64,000 nucleotides of DNA from Gimesia aquarii (GTDB lineage Bacteria > Planctomycetota > Planctomycetia > Planctomycetales > Planctomycetaceae): assembly GCF_007748195.1 (NCBI RefSeq), contig NZ_CP037920.1, forward strand, positions 7,126,062-7,190,061, in the 5' to 3' direction. A program made the translations under genes and the position numbers. The notes under the pieces were generated by a model. That model worked only from the letters and a program-made list of their open reading frames with translations. It did not search any database and had not been told where the DNA came from. Positions 56,472 to 64,000 of the stretch are shown in pieces (position 1 is the stretch's first letter; every line of letters begins with the position of its first letter).

Positions 56472-57662
56472 CTAAAAATCAATTTCGGCAGACTCACCTA
56501 GACTGATTCCACCACCAGGATTCGCAACTCGATTAAAACGCTTGGCAGGCCACTGAGAACTCCTGTTTTGAGCAATTCGCTTTGGTTGGGACCGAACTTG
56601 GGCACGCACTGACTGCTCTCTTTTCTGATCCAGGGCATTGCGTGGAATCCGCTTTGATTCGGGAACAAAGGCTACCGTAGAACGATGCTCATGACTCTTT
56701 ACTCTGCGGCCATCAAAAGGAATTCGTGATTCAATGGGAAGTGGTCGTGACTTACGTAAGGCTTGATCTCTTTGCTCATCCAAGCTTGCCAATGTTGTTT
56801 GTTCGCCTTGTGATAAAGCAACCTCTGCCTCTTCGTCATCCGGGCTTTGTGATCGAATCACAAGATTTTTGTTTTCTGGTTTTTGTTCGTTGGTTGCAAG
56901 TTGTTGGTCAGCAGGAAGCTGTAAAGAAGGGCTACCAGCGATGATCCACTTACTCCAATGTTGTTCCAAGTGCTCAACATTTTTGTATTTATACTGCTTC
57001 GCGATCGCTTCATCCCAGCCATTTTTATGTGCGTCTTCCAGAAACATCAAATAACGTTTTTTACCACCGGCTTGCAGCAGGAAATCAGCAAGTGAGTATC
57101 CTTCTGCATAAAGTGTGAGGACCTGTTGCATTTCGGATGGATATTCTTTCATCGACAGCAAACGCCTGAGAGGAATACGCTGATTGGTTCCCATCACTTG
57201 CCGGTTTAATAATCTTTGACGCTTTTTCTCTGATTCGTGTTCCACAATCGTAGCAGCCCCTTCATCAGCCCAGCGCGGAAGTGGACGACGAAAGTAGCAA
57301 GCAAAAATAGTATGATTGACTTCATGAGGTAATACAGAATCCAGGATTCGCTCCAATGTCCCCTGAATCTGCATGTCCCAGCCAAACACTTGACCACGGT
57401 CGAAGGAAAAAGTAGTAGCCCCTCCTGCACCATAGTTACCAACTTTGACTTTAATCGGACATGGGGCATACCACTTTGGTAATTCGTGACCCAGCCAGGT
57501 AATGGCTAACTCTTTTCGGTAGATTTCTGCAGCATCGCCAATCTGTTTGGCAATCTCTGGAGTTGGTGCATGTGTGACAAAATTAGGAGTCTTATAAGAG
57601 GCTCCCAGCGAAATGAATGAAGCCAAACACAAAATGAGACAACGACAAAGTTGAGCTTCCAT
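56472..57662 (-). CDS. Secreted peptidase MA-like metalloprotease with disordered basic tail
   Basis: 396 residues. Signal peptide (MEAQLCRCLILCLASFISL), then a gluzincin-like domain: HEVNH (an HExxH zinc site) and the downstream glutamate in RWADEGAA, preceded by YGAGGATTFSFDRGQVFGWDMQIQ. Helical support segments follow. The last ~140 residues are low-complexity and basic (many R/Q/S). It resembles planctomycete peptidase MA proteins, most of unknown substrate. I take the start at 57662 to fit the signal peptide; a longer frame opens at 57713. It converges on the phosphonate dehydrogenase with one base between stops. Confidence 0.75.
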   Translation of the reverse strand: MEAQLCRCLILCLASFISLGASYKTPNFVTHAPTPEIAKQIGDAAEIYRKELAITWLGHELPKWYAPCPIKVKVGNYGAGGATTFSFDRGQVFGWDMQIQGTLERILDSVLPHEVNHTIFACYFRRPLPRWADEGAATIVEHESEKKRQRLLNRQVMGTNQRIPLRRLLSMKEYPSEMQQVLTLYAEGYSLADFLLQAGGKKRYLMFLEDAHKNGWDEAIAKQYKYKNVEHLEQHWSKWIIAGSPSLQLPADQQLATNEQKPENKNLVIRSQSPDDEEAEVALSQGEQTTLASLDEQRDQALRKSRPLPIESRIPFDGRRVKSHEHRSTVAFVPESKRIPRNALDQKREQSVRAQVRSQPKRIAQNRSSQWPAKRFNRVANPGGGISLGESAEIDF

Positions 57663-58101
57663 GCCCTCTTGTTCCTTATTGATGCAGCCAGAGATGCTGG
57701 TCTTGGCTGACAAACTCTTAATTGATTGTAACGGGATAGTTTTGGGTCGATCACTCGAAATGGGGTTTTGAGATTTGATCGCTTGCTGAACCTGTGGTTC
57801 GAGTCACCTGAAACCATCGTCGGTGAATCCGATTCAGACGAAAGGGGTTGGTAACAGGTAATCTTCTTTTATGCAAACATGAGACCAATGATGAGAAAAA
57901 AGTAAATTTGATCTTTTAAAGACTCTAGTGCATACAGCTTAAGTCTAAATTTTTTAATCACTTATAGCACATTATTGAAAATTTTACCGTAACAGTAGAG
58001 TGTGAAATGAATCAAAACTGTTTTGTAGAATTTGCAATCGTTATCAGATCACAATTGGAAATGCAATATTTACAATTTGGAACGCGGTAATCATAAAGGC
58101 T
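57663..58101. other. Intergenic region
   Basis: Spacer upstream of the peptidase-like gene and downstream of the small membrane protein, both on the minus strand. The part beyond 57890 is AT-rich, suitable for a promoter. No gene or hairpin stands out. Confidence 0.4.
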
Positions 58102-58353
58102 TCAAAATCGGATGCGTGCAAAAACCCATCCTAGTAAGAAACCAACCAGCATTAGTATACCCAACTCAGTAATCCTCTGGGTTTGACTGTGGGACGAATT
58201 GAAAAACGCTTGAAAGGCGAAGCCCAACACCATCATCAGTCCCGCGCCATATTTTCCAAAACGAACCCGAATCTCCCTGGAAGTCACTTCAGATTTCGTA
58301 GATTCAGTAGGAGTCTGGGTAGACTCTTTATTTTCGTGATTGTTCAAACTCAA
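58102..58353 (-). CDS. Small two-span membrane protein downstream of obg
   Basis: About 83 residues if started at the TTG at 58353, which has GAAGGA 7 nt upstream; in-frame TTG 58377 and GTG 58368 lack such a site. A polar Glu/Thr/Ser-rich N-terminus (~30 residues) precedes two membrane helices (GAGLMMVLGFAFQAFFN and ELGILMLVGFLLGWVFA). It resembles AtpI-type short membrane proteins only in layout. It follows obg by 20 bp and is probably co-transcribed. Function unknown. Confidence 0.6.
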   Translation of the reverse strand: MSLNNHENKESTQTPTESTKSEVTSREIRVRFGKYGAGLMMVLGFAFQAFFNSSHSQTQRITELGILMLVGFLLGWVFARIRF

Positions 58354-58373
58354 CTTGTCTTCCTTCACAAGAT

Positions 58374-59375
58374 TCAAGCCTCAATTTCCAGCGTTTGCAG
58401 TTCGTCGACAATCATCCGAATCAATTGTTCCAGGTTTTCTCCCGTAGCAGATGAAATCTGTATTATGGAATGACCTAGCTCTTCTTCCAGTAACTCTGCA
58501 ACGGGAGCTGCATCGGGAAGTTCGCACTTGGTGACGACGATGATTTCTGGACGTTCCATCAGAGTAGGATCATAGAGCCGCATTTCTTCCCGAATTTGGC
58601 GATAGTTCTGAATGGGATCGGTTTGATCCATGGGTGAAGGTTCTACCAGATGCACAAGCACCCGTGTCCGCTCGACATGCCTCAGGAATTCGTGCCCGAG
58701 CCCGATTCCGGCATGGGCGCCTTCAATTAAACCAGGGATATCAGCCACCACAAATTGATGGTCAAAGCCGACGCGCACAAGCCCTAAATTAGGATACTTT
58801 GTGGTAAATGGATAAGCGGCGATTTCAGGATGTGCCTTAGAAAGGCGGCTTAATAGAGTGGATTTTCCAGCATTGGGCTTCCCCACTAGTCCGACATCAG
58901 CGATTAATTTTAATTCGAGTGAAACATCCCGGTGTTCTCCTGGCTTTCCAGGCTCGAATTCACGGGGTGTCTGATGAGTGGCTGTCGCAAAATGACGATT
59001 TCCACGTCCACCATCCCCACCTTTCGCTACGACAACTCGGTCACCACTCTGTTTCATATCACGTAAGAGATGCCCGCGCTTGCTGTCCAGTACCAGCGTA
59101 CCGGGGGGGACCATGATGATAGCATTCTGGCCACTTTTCCCTGTTTTTAAACTCCCTTGCCCGTGGCCTCCCCGCTCCGCATTCCAATGTTTATGACCAA
59201 TGAGATTCGCCAGACTACTGACATTCTCATCTGCAAGCACAACAACATCTCCGCCTTTACCCCCATCCCCACCATTGGGACCACCACGAGGTACGTGTGC
59301 TTCCCGTCGAAAACTGGCACAACCATCTCCACCATCACCGGCTTTACAATAAATATCAACACGATCTACAAACAT
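58374..59375 (-). CDS. obg: Obg-family GTPase
   Basis: 333 residues. Ribosome-assembly GTPase. The glycine-rich Obg fold fills ~1-158 (DRVDIYCKAGDGGDGCASFRRE, GGPNGGDGGKGGDV, the GGHGQG and GGDGGRGN turns). The G domain follows: G1 GLVGKPNAGKST, G3 DIPGLIEGAHAGIGLGHEFL. The expected G4 NKxD reads T-K-C-E (VVTKCELPD), a change in two of the three specificity positions. No C-terminal OCT domain is present, as in many short Obg proteins. The start at 59375 gives the canonical MFVDRVDI; a 16-residue extension is not supported. Confidence 0.95.
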   Translation of the reverse strand: MFVDRVDIYCKAGDGGDGCASFRREAHVPRGGPNGGDGGKGGDVVVLADENVSSLANLIGHKHWNAERGGHGQGSLKTGKSGQNAIIMVPPGTLVLDSKRGHLLRDMKQSGDRVVVAKGGDGGRGNRHFATATHQTPREFEPGKPGEHRDVSLELKLIADVGLVGKPNAGKSTLLSRLSKAHPEIAAYPFTTKYPNLGLVRVGFDHQFVVADIPGLIEGAHAGIGLGHEFLRHVERTRVLVHLVEPSPMDQTDPIQNYRQIREEMRLYDPTLMERPEIIVVTKCELPDAAPVAELLEEELGHSIIQISSATGENLEQLIRMIVDELQTLEIEA

Positions 59376-59814
59376 AATTATCCGTCTACTGTTACCTGAG
59401 CTATCTAAGCATAAATAGCTCAAGATGTTGAGAAAATCATTTCATGAAAAAATGAATCCGCCATCGAAATCACCAAGGCTATTGTTCTTTTTAGAATATG
59501 TGTGGCAGATAGTGAGATAGAGTTAACTATCTATCACTAGATTATCGAAGGAAAAAACATTTTAGATGGTCTCATACAAAATACGAGTGTCGATTCGTGC
59601 ATTCTTCTACAATCCTTGTCATGAAATCATAACAAGAAGGATTATACTGCCAGTCGTTGGAATAACTTCAGTTAACAAAGTTCGATAAGCCATTTTAAAA
59701 CAGTAACTTACGCCAATTTGATGTTCCTGGACTCGGATTGACCCGTTTTGGGCTTCATTTTATACTTCCGCTCCCCTGAAAATGCCCTCAAGGATGCGAC
59801 AAAGGAATGGCGAC
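59376..59814. other. Divergent intergenic region with a hairpin
   Basis: Spacer between obg and kdsD. A hairpin (59510-59520 with 59527-59539, two bulged bases, 6-nt loop) sits about 135 bp before obg. No gene is seen. Confidence 0.45.
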
Positions 59815-60858
59815 ATGAGTTCTCTGCCTGCAAGGTCGGTAATCGAGTTTTCACAGTTTGATCAATTACGTGATGCGCGTGAAATCATTTCTTGCGAAGC
59901 AGATGCCTTACACCAGATGGGACAGAATTTGGGAACTGAGTTCTGTGATGCCATCGATTTAATTCTGTCAAGAAAAGGAGCCGTGATTCTCACAGGAATG
60001 GGAAAAGCGGGACTCATCGCGCAAAAAATTTGTGCCACACTTTCCTCTACAGGCACACGTTCTCATTTCTTACATCCGGCAGAAGCCATTCACGGAGATC
60101 TGGGTTGTCTTCATACCGATGATACGTTACTCGCGCTTTCTAACAGTGGTGAAACAGAGGAACTACGGCGCTTAATACCACTCATCCAGAAAATGAACCT
60201 GCCACTGGTTAGTATCACTGCCCACGAGACAAGCACTCTTGGACGGGCATCTCAGGTAGTGTTATGTTTAGGGGATTTAAAAGAAGCAGGCATACATCAA
60301 TTGGCGCCTTCCACAACGACTACCGCAATGCTCGCTATGGGGGACGCCTTATCTCTCGTGATCAGCAAAGCACGCGGGTTCACTCCATTACAATTTGCGA
60401 CATTTCATCCTGGCGGAAGTCTGGGACGACGTTTGACGAAAATCAATGAAGTGATGCGCGATCGTAAGGAAGTGCGTGTCACCAGAGAAACCACTTCCAT
60501 TCGAGAGGCTTTCATTCAGTTGAGTCGTCCCGGTCGCCGAAGTGGTGCTGTGATTATTGTCAATGGATTAGATCAGGTCACCGGTATCTTTACTGATAGT
60601 GACCTCGCCAGACTACTGGAAGAACGTCGCGAAGGACAGCTGGATCGTCCTATTTCCGAAGTTATGACAGCCGAACCCACAACCATTCAGTCTGATGCTT
60701 CATTGGAAGCAGCAATTACATTACTTAAAACTCGTAAATTAAGCGAACTGCCTGTCGTAGATCAACAACATTACTTAGTAGGTCTCATCGATATTACCGA
60801 TGTCATTGGTTGGCAACCACAACGTGAATCAGCCGAAGTGAACACTCAAGCGAGTTAA
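59815..60858 (+). CDS. kdsD: Arabinose-5-phosphate isomerase KdsD (KpsF/GutQ family)
   Basis: 347 residues. It converts ribulose 5-phosphate to arabinose 5-phosphate, the first step to KDO for lipopolysaccharide. An SIS domain (~40-180: VILTGMGKAGLIAQKICATLSSTGT, HPAEAIHGDLG, LALSNSGETEELRRL) is followed by two CBS domains (~210-340: VMRDRKEVRVT, VMTAEPTTIQSDASLEAAI, ELPVVD). The start at 59815 has AAAGGA 8 nt upstream; a start at 59782 has none. The next gene is LptC/LptA-like, the E. coli kdsD-lptC-lptA neighbourhood. Confidence 0.92.
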   Translation: MSSLPARSVIEFSQFDQLRDAREIISCEADALHQMGQNLGTEFCDAIDLILSRKGAVILTGMGKAGLIAQKICATLSSTGTRSHFLHPAEAIHGDLGCLHTDDTLLALSNSGETEELRRLIPLIQKMNLPLVSITAHETSTLGRASQVVLCLGDLKEAGIHQLAPSTTTTAMLAMGDALSLVISKARGFTPLQFATFHPGGSLGRRLTKINEVMRDRKEVRVTRETTSIREAFIQLSRPGRRSGAVIIVNGLDQVTGIFTDSDLARLLEERREGQLDRPISEVMTAEPTTIQSDASLEAAITLLKTRKLSELPVVDQQHYLVGLIDITDVIGWQPQRESAEVNTQAS

Positions 60859-60924
60859 TTTCGGATTTTTATTTTTTCCTTTCAATAAGTCACATCCTAT
60901 TTTAGAAACGACCTTGTAATTTCT

Positions 60925-63900
60925 ATGGCAGAAGCCATTCACCATAATCGGAATGGATTATTCGATCGCCTGATAGCCAGTCGTCTGTTGTTGATCTGGG
61001 TCACAACAGCTTCACTAACTGGTGCGTACCTTGTTTATGCGCAGGCGATACGACTTGTGATTAAAGAAAAAGTGATCCGCCGCGAATTTCCGAAAGAAGT
61101 CATCGAATCGCCTGCTTATGCAACAGGGAATAACGAAAGAGCCAAAACGCATCTACCCGAAAGTCCCTGGGCCGCTGATGCTCGATACCAATTCCAGGAT
61201 GAAAATGTCTTCGTCTATACTGAAAAATGGGAGCAGGAAGAAGAAAAAAAAGCAGCACGCTTGAAACCGTTTGCGATGTTGATGTTCGACCAGAAAAAAG
61301 GGAAAGCTGAACAACCATTTGCATTAATGAGTCAAGAGGCGCTGATTCGTTTTGAATTCCCATTTGGGGTCAAACACACTGACCCCGGGCGGATGATTGC
61401 TGGCTCACTAGAAGGCAATGTAAAAATTACAGGACCGAATGGTCTAGTCATTTATGGACGTAATTTCTTCTACGATGAATCATCCATGAACATCTGGAGC
61501 GATCACGAAGTTCGTTTTGCATATGAAAATCACGAAGGTCAGGCGCGTGGCATTGAAATGAAACTAATCCCTTCTGCCACGAAACCAACGGAGCTCAAGC
61601 CGGCTGCAGAGGGCATTCGAGAAATCGTACTTCGCCGGGACGTGCATATGAAACTGGCCTTGAAAAAAAAACCGGCGTCATCAAAAAACGGAAAGCCACG
61701 TTTTGCAACTGTAAAAAGCGCAGGGAGCTTTACATTTAACCTGGAAACAAATCAGGGAACGTTTACCGACAACGTTCGCGTTTATCAACCAACCAGCCCG
61801 TACCAAAAAGATACATTAGAATGTTATAACTTACAATTGCAGTTTGTTCGCAAAGAAGACGCTGAAAGTCAAACAACAACACCAAAAACGTCTGACAAGA
61901 CTGACCTCGTTCGTTCTAGTGGTAATCTTCAATTCCAACAACTCGTTGCTACCGGCAGTAATGTCAGACTCATCTCCGAAGAAAATCAATTTTCAGGCAC
62001 AATGACGCGACTTTCCTATAACGAAGAAACCAAAACCATCGTTCTAACTGACAAAAGAAATGTTTACATTAAGCAGCAATCTTCAGAACTCTGGTGTCCT
62101 GAAATCACCATTATCCAGAACCAAGAGGGCAAGTTGGAAACGGTTACCTGCAAAGGAGCTGGCCGGATAAAATACCATGATGCTAACACAGACCAGTTAA
62201 CCAGAATCCAATGGGCCAAACAGATGAAAAAAACCATTGATCCACAAAATGGACTTGAAATGGTAGAACTGGAAAAGCAGTGTTTCGTCACTCAGCCACT
62301 TGAAAAATTTGCAATCGCCGCACAAAAAATACGTTTATGGTTAAAAGGCGATCTGCCTTCTTTAAAAGAAATCGATTCAAAAAAACAAGGATCAAGTCAA
62401 CAAGCCTTAACCGATTCTGGAAAGATGCAGAACAAACTGGATCCGTACAAAATGATTGCGGAGCAGGATGTTGCCATTTACAGTCCCCAACTCAGAGGAA
62501 AAACCAAACGGCTCGAAGTCTGGTTTGGTCCCGTAGCGACCCCGCAGTCAGCGCCCAATGCGCCTATTGGAAATCAAACGCAGCTACAACAGCCGACTGT
62601 AAAACAGGTAGCATTTGCAGTTGAGGATCCAATCCTTCCATTAAAGGCACCTCAATCAACGCGCATACAGACGCTCGCCATGAATCAAAGTGGCCCTTTT
62701 TCAATCCAACCTAAAAAAACTGTCTCAACCAATGACAATCAAACTATTGATTCAGAAGAAGGTCGAGCTAAGCTCCCGTCTCGTAAAAAAAATTCTGATT
62801 TCTTTGGTAGACGCGACGCAAATAAACCGCTCGAACCAGTAATGGTAATTGCAGATTTTATGACACTGCGTGTGCAAAAGAATGCGCTCGAAAAAGCTGA
62901 AGTCGCAGAAGTTTGGACCAAAGGAAATGTCTCTGTTCAACAACTTCATGGTGCGCAAGAAAAACCATTGCATATCACTGGTAACCAGTTGCATATCCGA
63001 AACAAAGGCAACAATGATCAAGTGGTACATGTCATTGGCAGACCTGCGAAAATCAATGAACGAGGTTTCCAGATGGAAGGCGATAATATTTTTCTCTATC
63101 GTCTTGCAAACCGAGCTGAAGTCCAGGGGAAAGGCCTACTACTGCTCCCTGTGCGTGGGGGCAGACGATCTGCTGCTGGTTTACTTTCCGGTGCAGAAGG
63201 TATTACCGAAGGACAGAGTAAAGCGAAATCTCCCCTAAGTGGTTCGGCAGACCAGTCTGATCATGTTTTGGAAATACACTGGGAAAAGGAAATGATCTTC
63301 GATGGATTGACAGCAAACTTCTTCGGAAAAGTCAGAACCAATATGGGAGATAACCGGCTACGCTGTCAGGAAATGGAAGTAATTCTGTCTGATCGAGTTT
63401 CTTTTACAGAAAAAAACTCAAAGGAACAGAAACCAAAAGTTCATTTCATTACCTGTCGAGATGGAGTGGAAGTAGAGAGCAATGAGTATTTGGAAAATCG
63501 ATTAATTGGAATTCGCCGCGCCAGTTTCTGGCAGATGAATGTCGATCAGGAAACAGGCAATGCCGAAGCGCACGGTCCTGGGTGGTTGATTTTGTGGCGG
63601 AGAGAAAATCCGGGAAAACCTAACTCGCAAACAAAAGTTTCACAAGCCAATCAGCCACAAAAGACCGACACAGATAGTTGGACCTACACGCGGATTGACT
63701 TTAACGGCAAAATGGAGGGTAATGTTTCACAACGCAGTACTAACTTCGACGATCGCGTGCAAATTACCTACGGAGCCGTCAAACGGCCTCTCGATACCAT
63801 AAATCCCAATAAACTGCCCCCCCAAGCAGGATGGATGCGCAGTAATTCTTTGAAACTCATCCAGCATGAAATCAACGGTCAGAAAAAGAAATTCATTTCA

Positions 63901-64000
63901 GTTTTAGCAAAAGGAAATGCAGAACTGGAAGGGAATACGCTCATCAAAAACAAGAGTACCCCGATGAATCAATCTTTTATTGCTCGAGCCGATACGATTA
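60925..64000 (+). CDS. Very large LptC/LptA (OstA)-like protein, C-terminus beyond window
   Basis: At least 1025 residues, unbroken from the ATG at 60925 to the window end. One N-terminal membrane anchor (~20-39, LLLIWVTTASLTGAYLVYA) is followed by a long periplasmic region with LptA/OstA-type beta-jelly-roll segments, for example GSLEGNVKITGPNGLVIYGRN, FTDNVRVYQP, GNQLHIRNKGNNDQVVHVIG, GDNIFLYRLANRAEVQGKG and FFGKVRTNMGDNRLRCQEMEV. LptC and LptA are normally ~190 residues; this would be a fused or expanded version serving as a lipopolysaccharide bridge. It follows kdsD by 66 bp, in line with the role. Confidence 0.8.
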   Translation, partial: MAEAIHHNRNGLFDRLIASRLLLIWVTTASLTGAYLVYAQAIRLVIKEKVIRREFPKEVIESPAYATGNNERAKTHLPESPWAADARYQFQDENVFVYTEKWEQEEEKKAARLKPFAMLMFDQKKGKAEQPFALMSQEALIRFEFPFGVKHTDPGRMIAGSLEGNVKITGPNGLVIYGRNFFYDESSMNIWSDHEVRFAYENHEGQARGIEMKLIPSATKPTELKPAAEGIREIVLRRDVHMKLALKKKPASSKNGKPRFATVKSAGSFTFNLETNQGTFTDNVRVYQPTSPYQKDTLECYNLQLQFVRKEDAESQTTTPKTSDKTDLVRSSGNLQFQQLVATGSNVRLISEENQFSGTMTRLSYNEETKTIVLTDKRNVYIKQQSSELWCPEITIIQNQEGKLETVTCKGAGRIKYHDANTDQLTRIQWAKQMKKTIDPQNGLEMVELEKQCFVTQPLEKFAIAAQKIRLWLKGDLPSLKEIDSKKQGSSQQALTDSGKMQNKLDPYKMIAEQDVAIYSPQLRGKTKRLEVWFGPVATPQSAPNAPIGNQTQLQQPTVKQVAFAVEDPILPLKAPQSTRIQTLAMNQSGPFSIQPKKTVSTNDNQTIDSEEGRAKLPSRKKNSDFFGRRDANKPLEPVMVIADFMTLRVQKNALEKAEVAEVWTKGNVSVQQLHGAQEKPLHITGNQLHIRNKGNNDQVVHVIGRPAKINERGFQMEGDNIFLYRLANRAEVQGKGLLLLPVRGGRRSAAGLLSGAEGITEGQSKAKSPLSGSADQSDHVLEIHWEKEMIFDGLTANFFGKVRTNMGDNRLRCQEMEVILSDRVSFTEKNSKEQKPKVHFITCRDGVEVESNEYLENRLIGIRRASFWQMNVDQETGNAEAHGPGWLILWRRENPGKPNSQTKVSQANQPQKTDTDSWTYTRIDFNGKMEGNVSQRSTNFDDRVQITYGAVKRPLDTINPNKLPPQAGWMRSNSLKLIQHEINGQKKKFISVLAKGNAELEGNTLIKNKSTPMNQSFIARADTI

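Noticed and set aside
57790-57812. A tRNA T-loop-like GGTTCGAGTC
   Set aside because: The flanking bases do not form a T-stem, and no acceptor or anticodon arm can be built on either strand.

Overview
The window reads as chromosomal DNA of a planctomycete (phylum Planctomycetota). The evidence is family content: four DUF1559 prepilin-like proteins, PSD1 (DUF1549/DUF1553) plus DUF1501 pairs, two very large 'membrane-bound dehydrogenase' proteins with HEAT-like and cytochrome c domains, paired sulfatases, a short basic protein typical of the Planctomycetes-Verrucomicrobia-Chlamydiae group, and XylR-like AraC regulators. Moderate G+C and AT-rich intergenic regions would fit a Gimesia-like marine planctomycete, but the genus is a guess. 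I see no insertion sequence, prophage, CRISPR array, rRNA or tRNA gene.

Layout. 1-5.3 kb: a glycosyltransferase cut by the left edge, an SPFH+GYF protein, a parvulin-type prolyl isomerase and an AlaC-like aminotransferase. 5.4-8.0 kb: two minus-strand secreted proteins, a Tat-exported beta-helix protein and a BNR sialidase-like protein. 8.0-16.3 kb: an accessory array of four DUF1559 cassettes, two on each strand, each followed by a small lipoprotein gene and separated from it by an RNA hairpin. One of the lipoproteins is a pseudogene, and the two minus-strand cassettes share upstream non-coding DNA. 16.3-28 kb: housekeeping genes (hisF, pilT, fumC, rdgB, a phosphoesterase, a CvpA-like protein) mixed with a secreted SMP-30 protein, a large cytochrome c dehydrogenase and a secreted protein with SPOR-like repeats. 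28.2-38.4 kb: a GspE-family ATPase with its own membrane segments, two sulfatases, a PSD1/DUF1501 pair and nrdR. 38.5-48.7 kb: a sodium:solute symporter with a small partner (apparently starting at AUU), the PVC small basic protein, a bacterial GH3 protein, a secreted five-bladed-propeller protein, a second giant dehydrogenase/cytochrome c protein and an acetyltransferase.

48.8-56.5 kb is the clearest metabolic unit: a phosphonate (2-aminoethylphosphonate) catabolic operon. It comprises a divergent XylR-type regulator, an FAD amine oxidoreductase, an MFS importer, a PhnZ-type HD diiron oxygenase, phnX, phnW and a phosphonate-type zinc alcohol dehydrogenase. PhnW gives phosphonoacetaldehyde and PhnX cleaves it to acetaldehyde and phosphate. 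The FAD enzyme probably feeds the same intermediate from substituted amines. The PhnZ-like enzyme has every metal ligand of the characterised enzyme, but its usual hydroxylase partner PhnY is absent from the operon.

56.5-64 kb: a HExxH peptidase-like protein, a small membrane protein, obg, kdsD and the start of a >1000-residue LptC/LptA-like protein. The kdsD-lptC/lptA adjacency indicates lipopolysaccharide assembly. Six genes needed a start correction (2737, 22970, 30031, 40313, 47860, 59815) based on ribosome-binding-site position and family N-termini.
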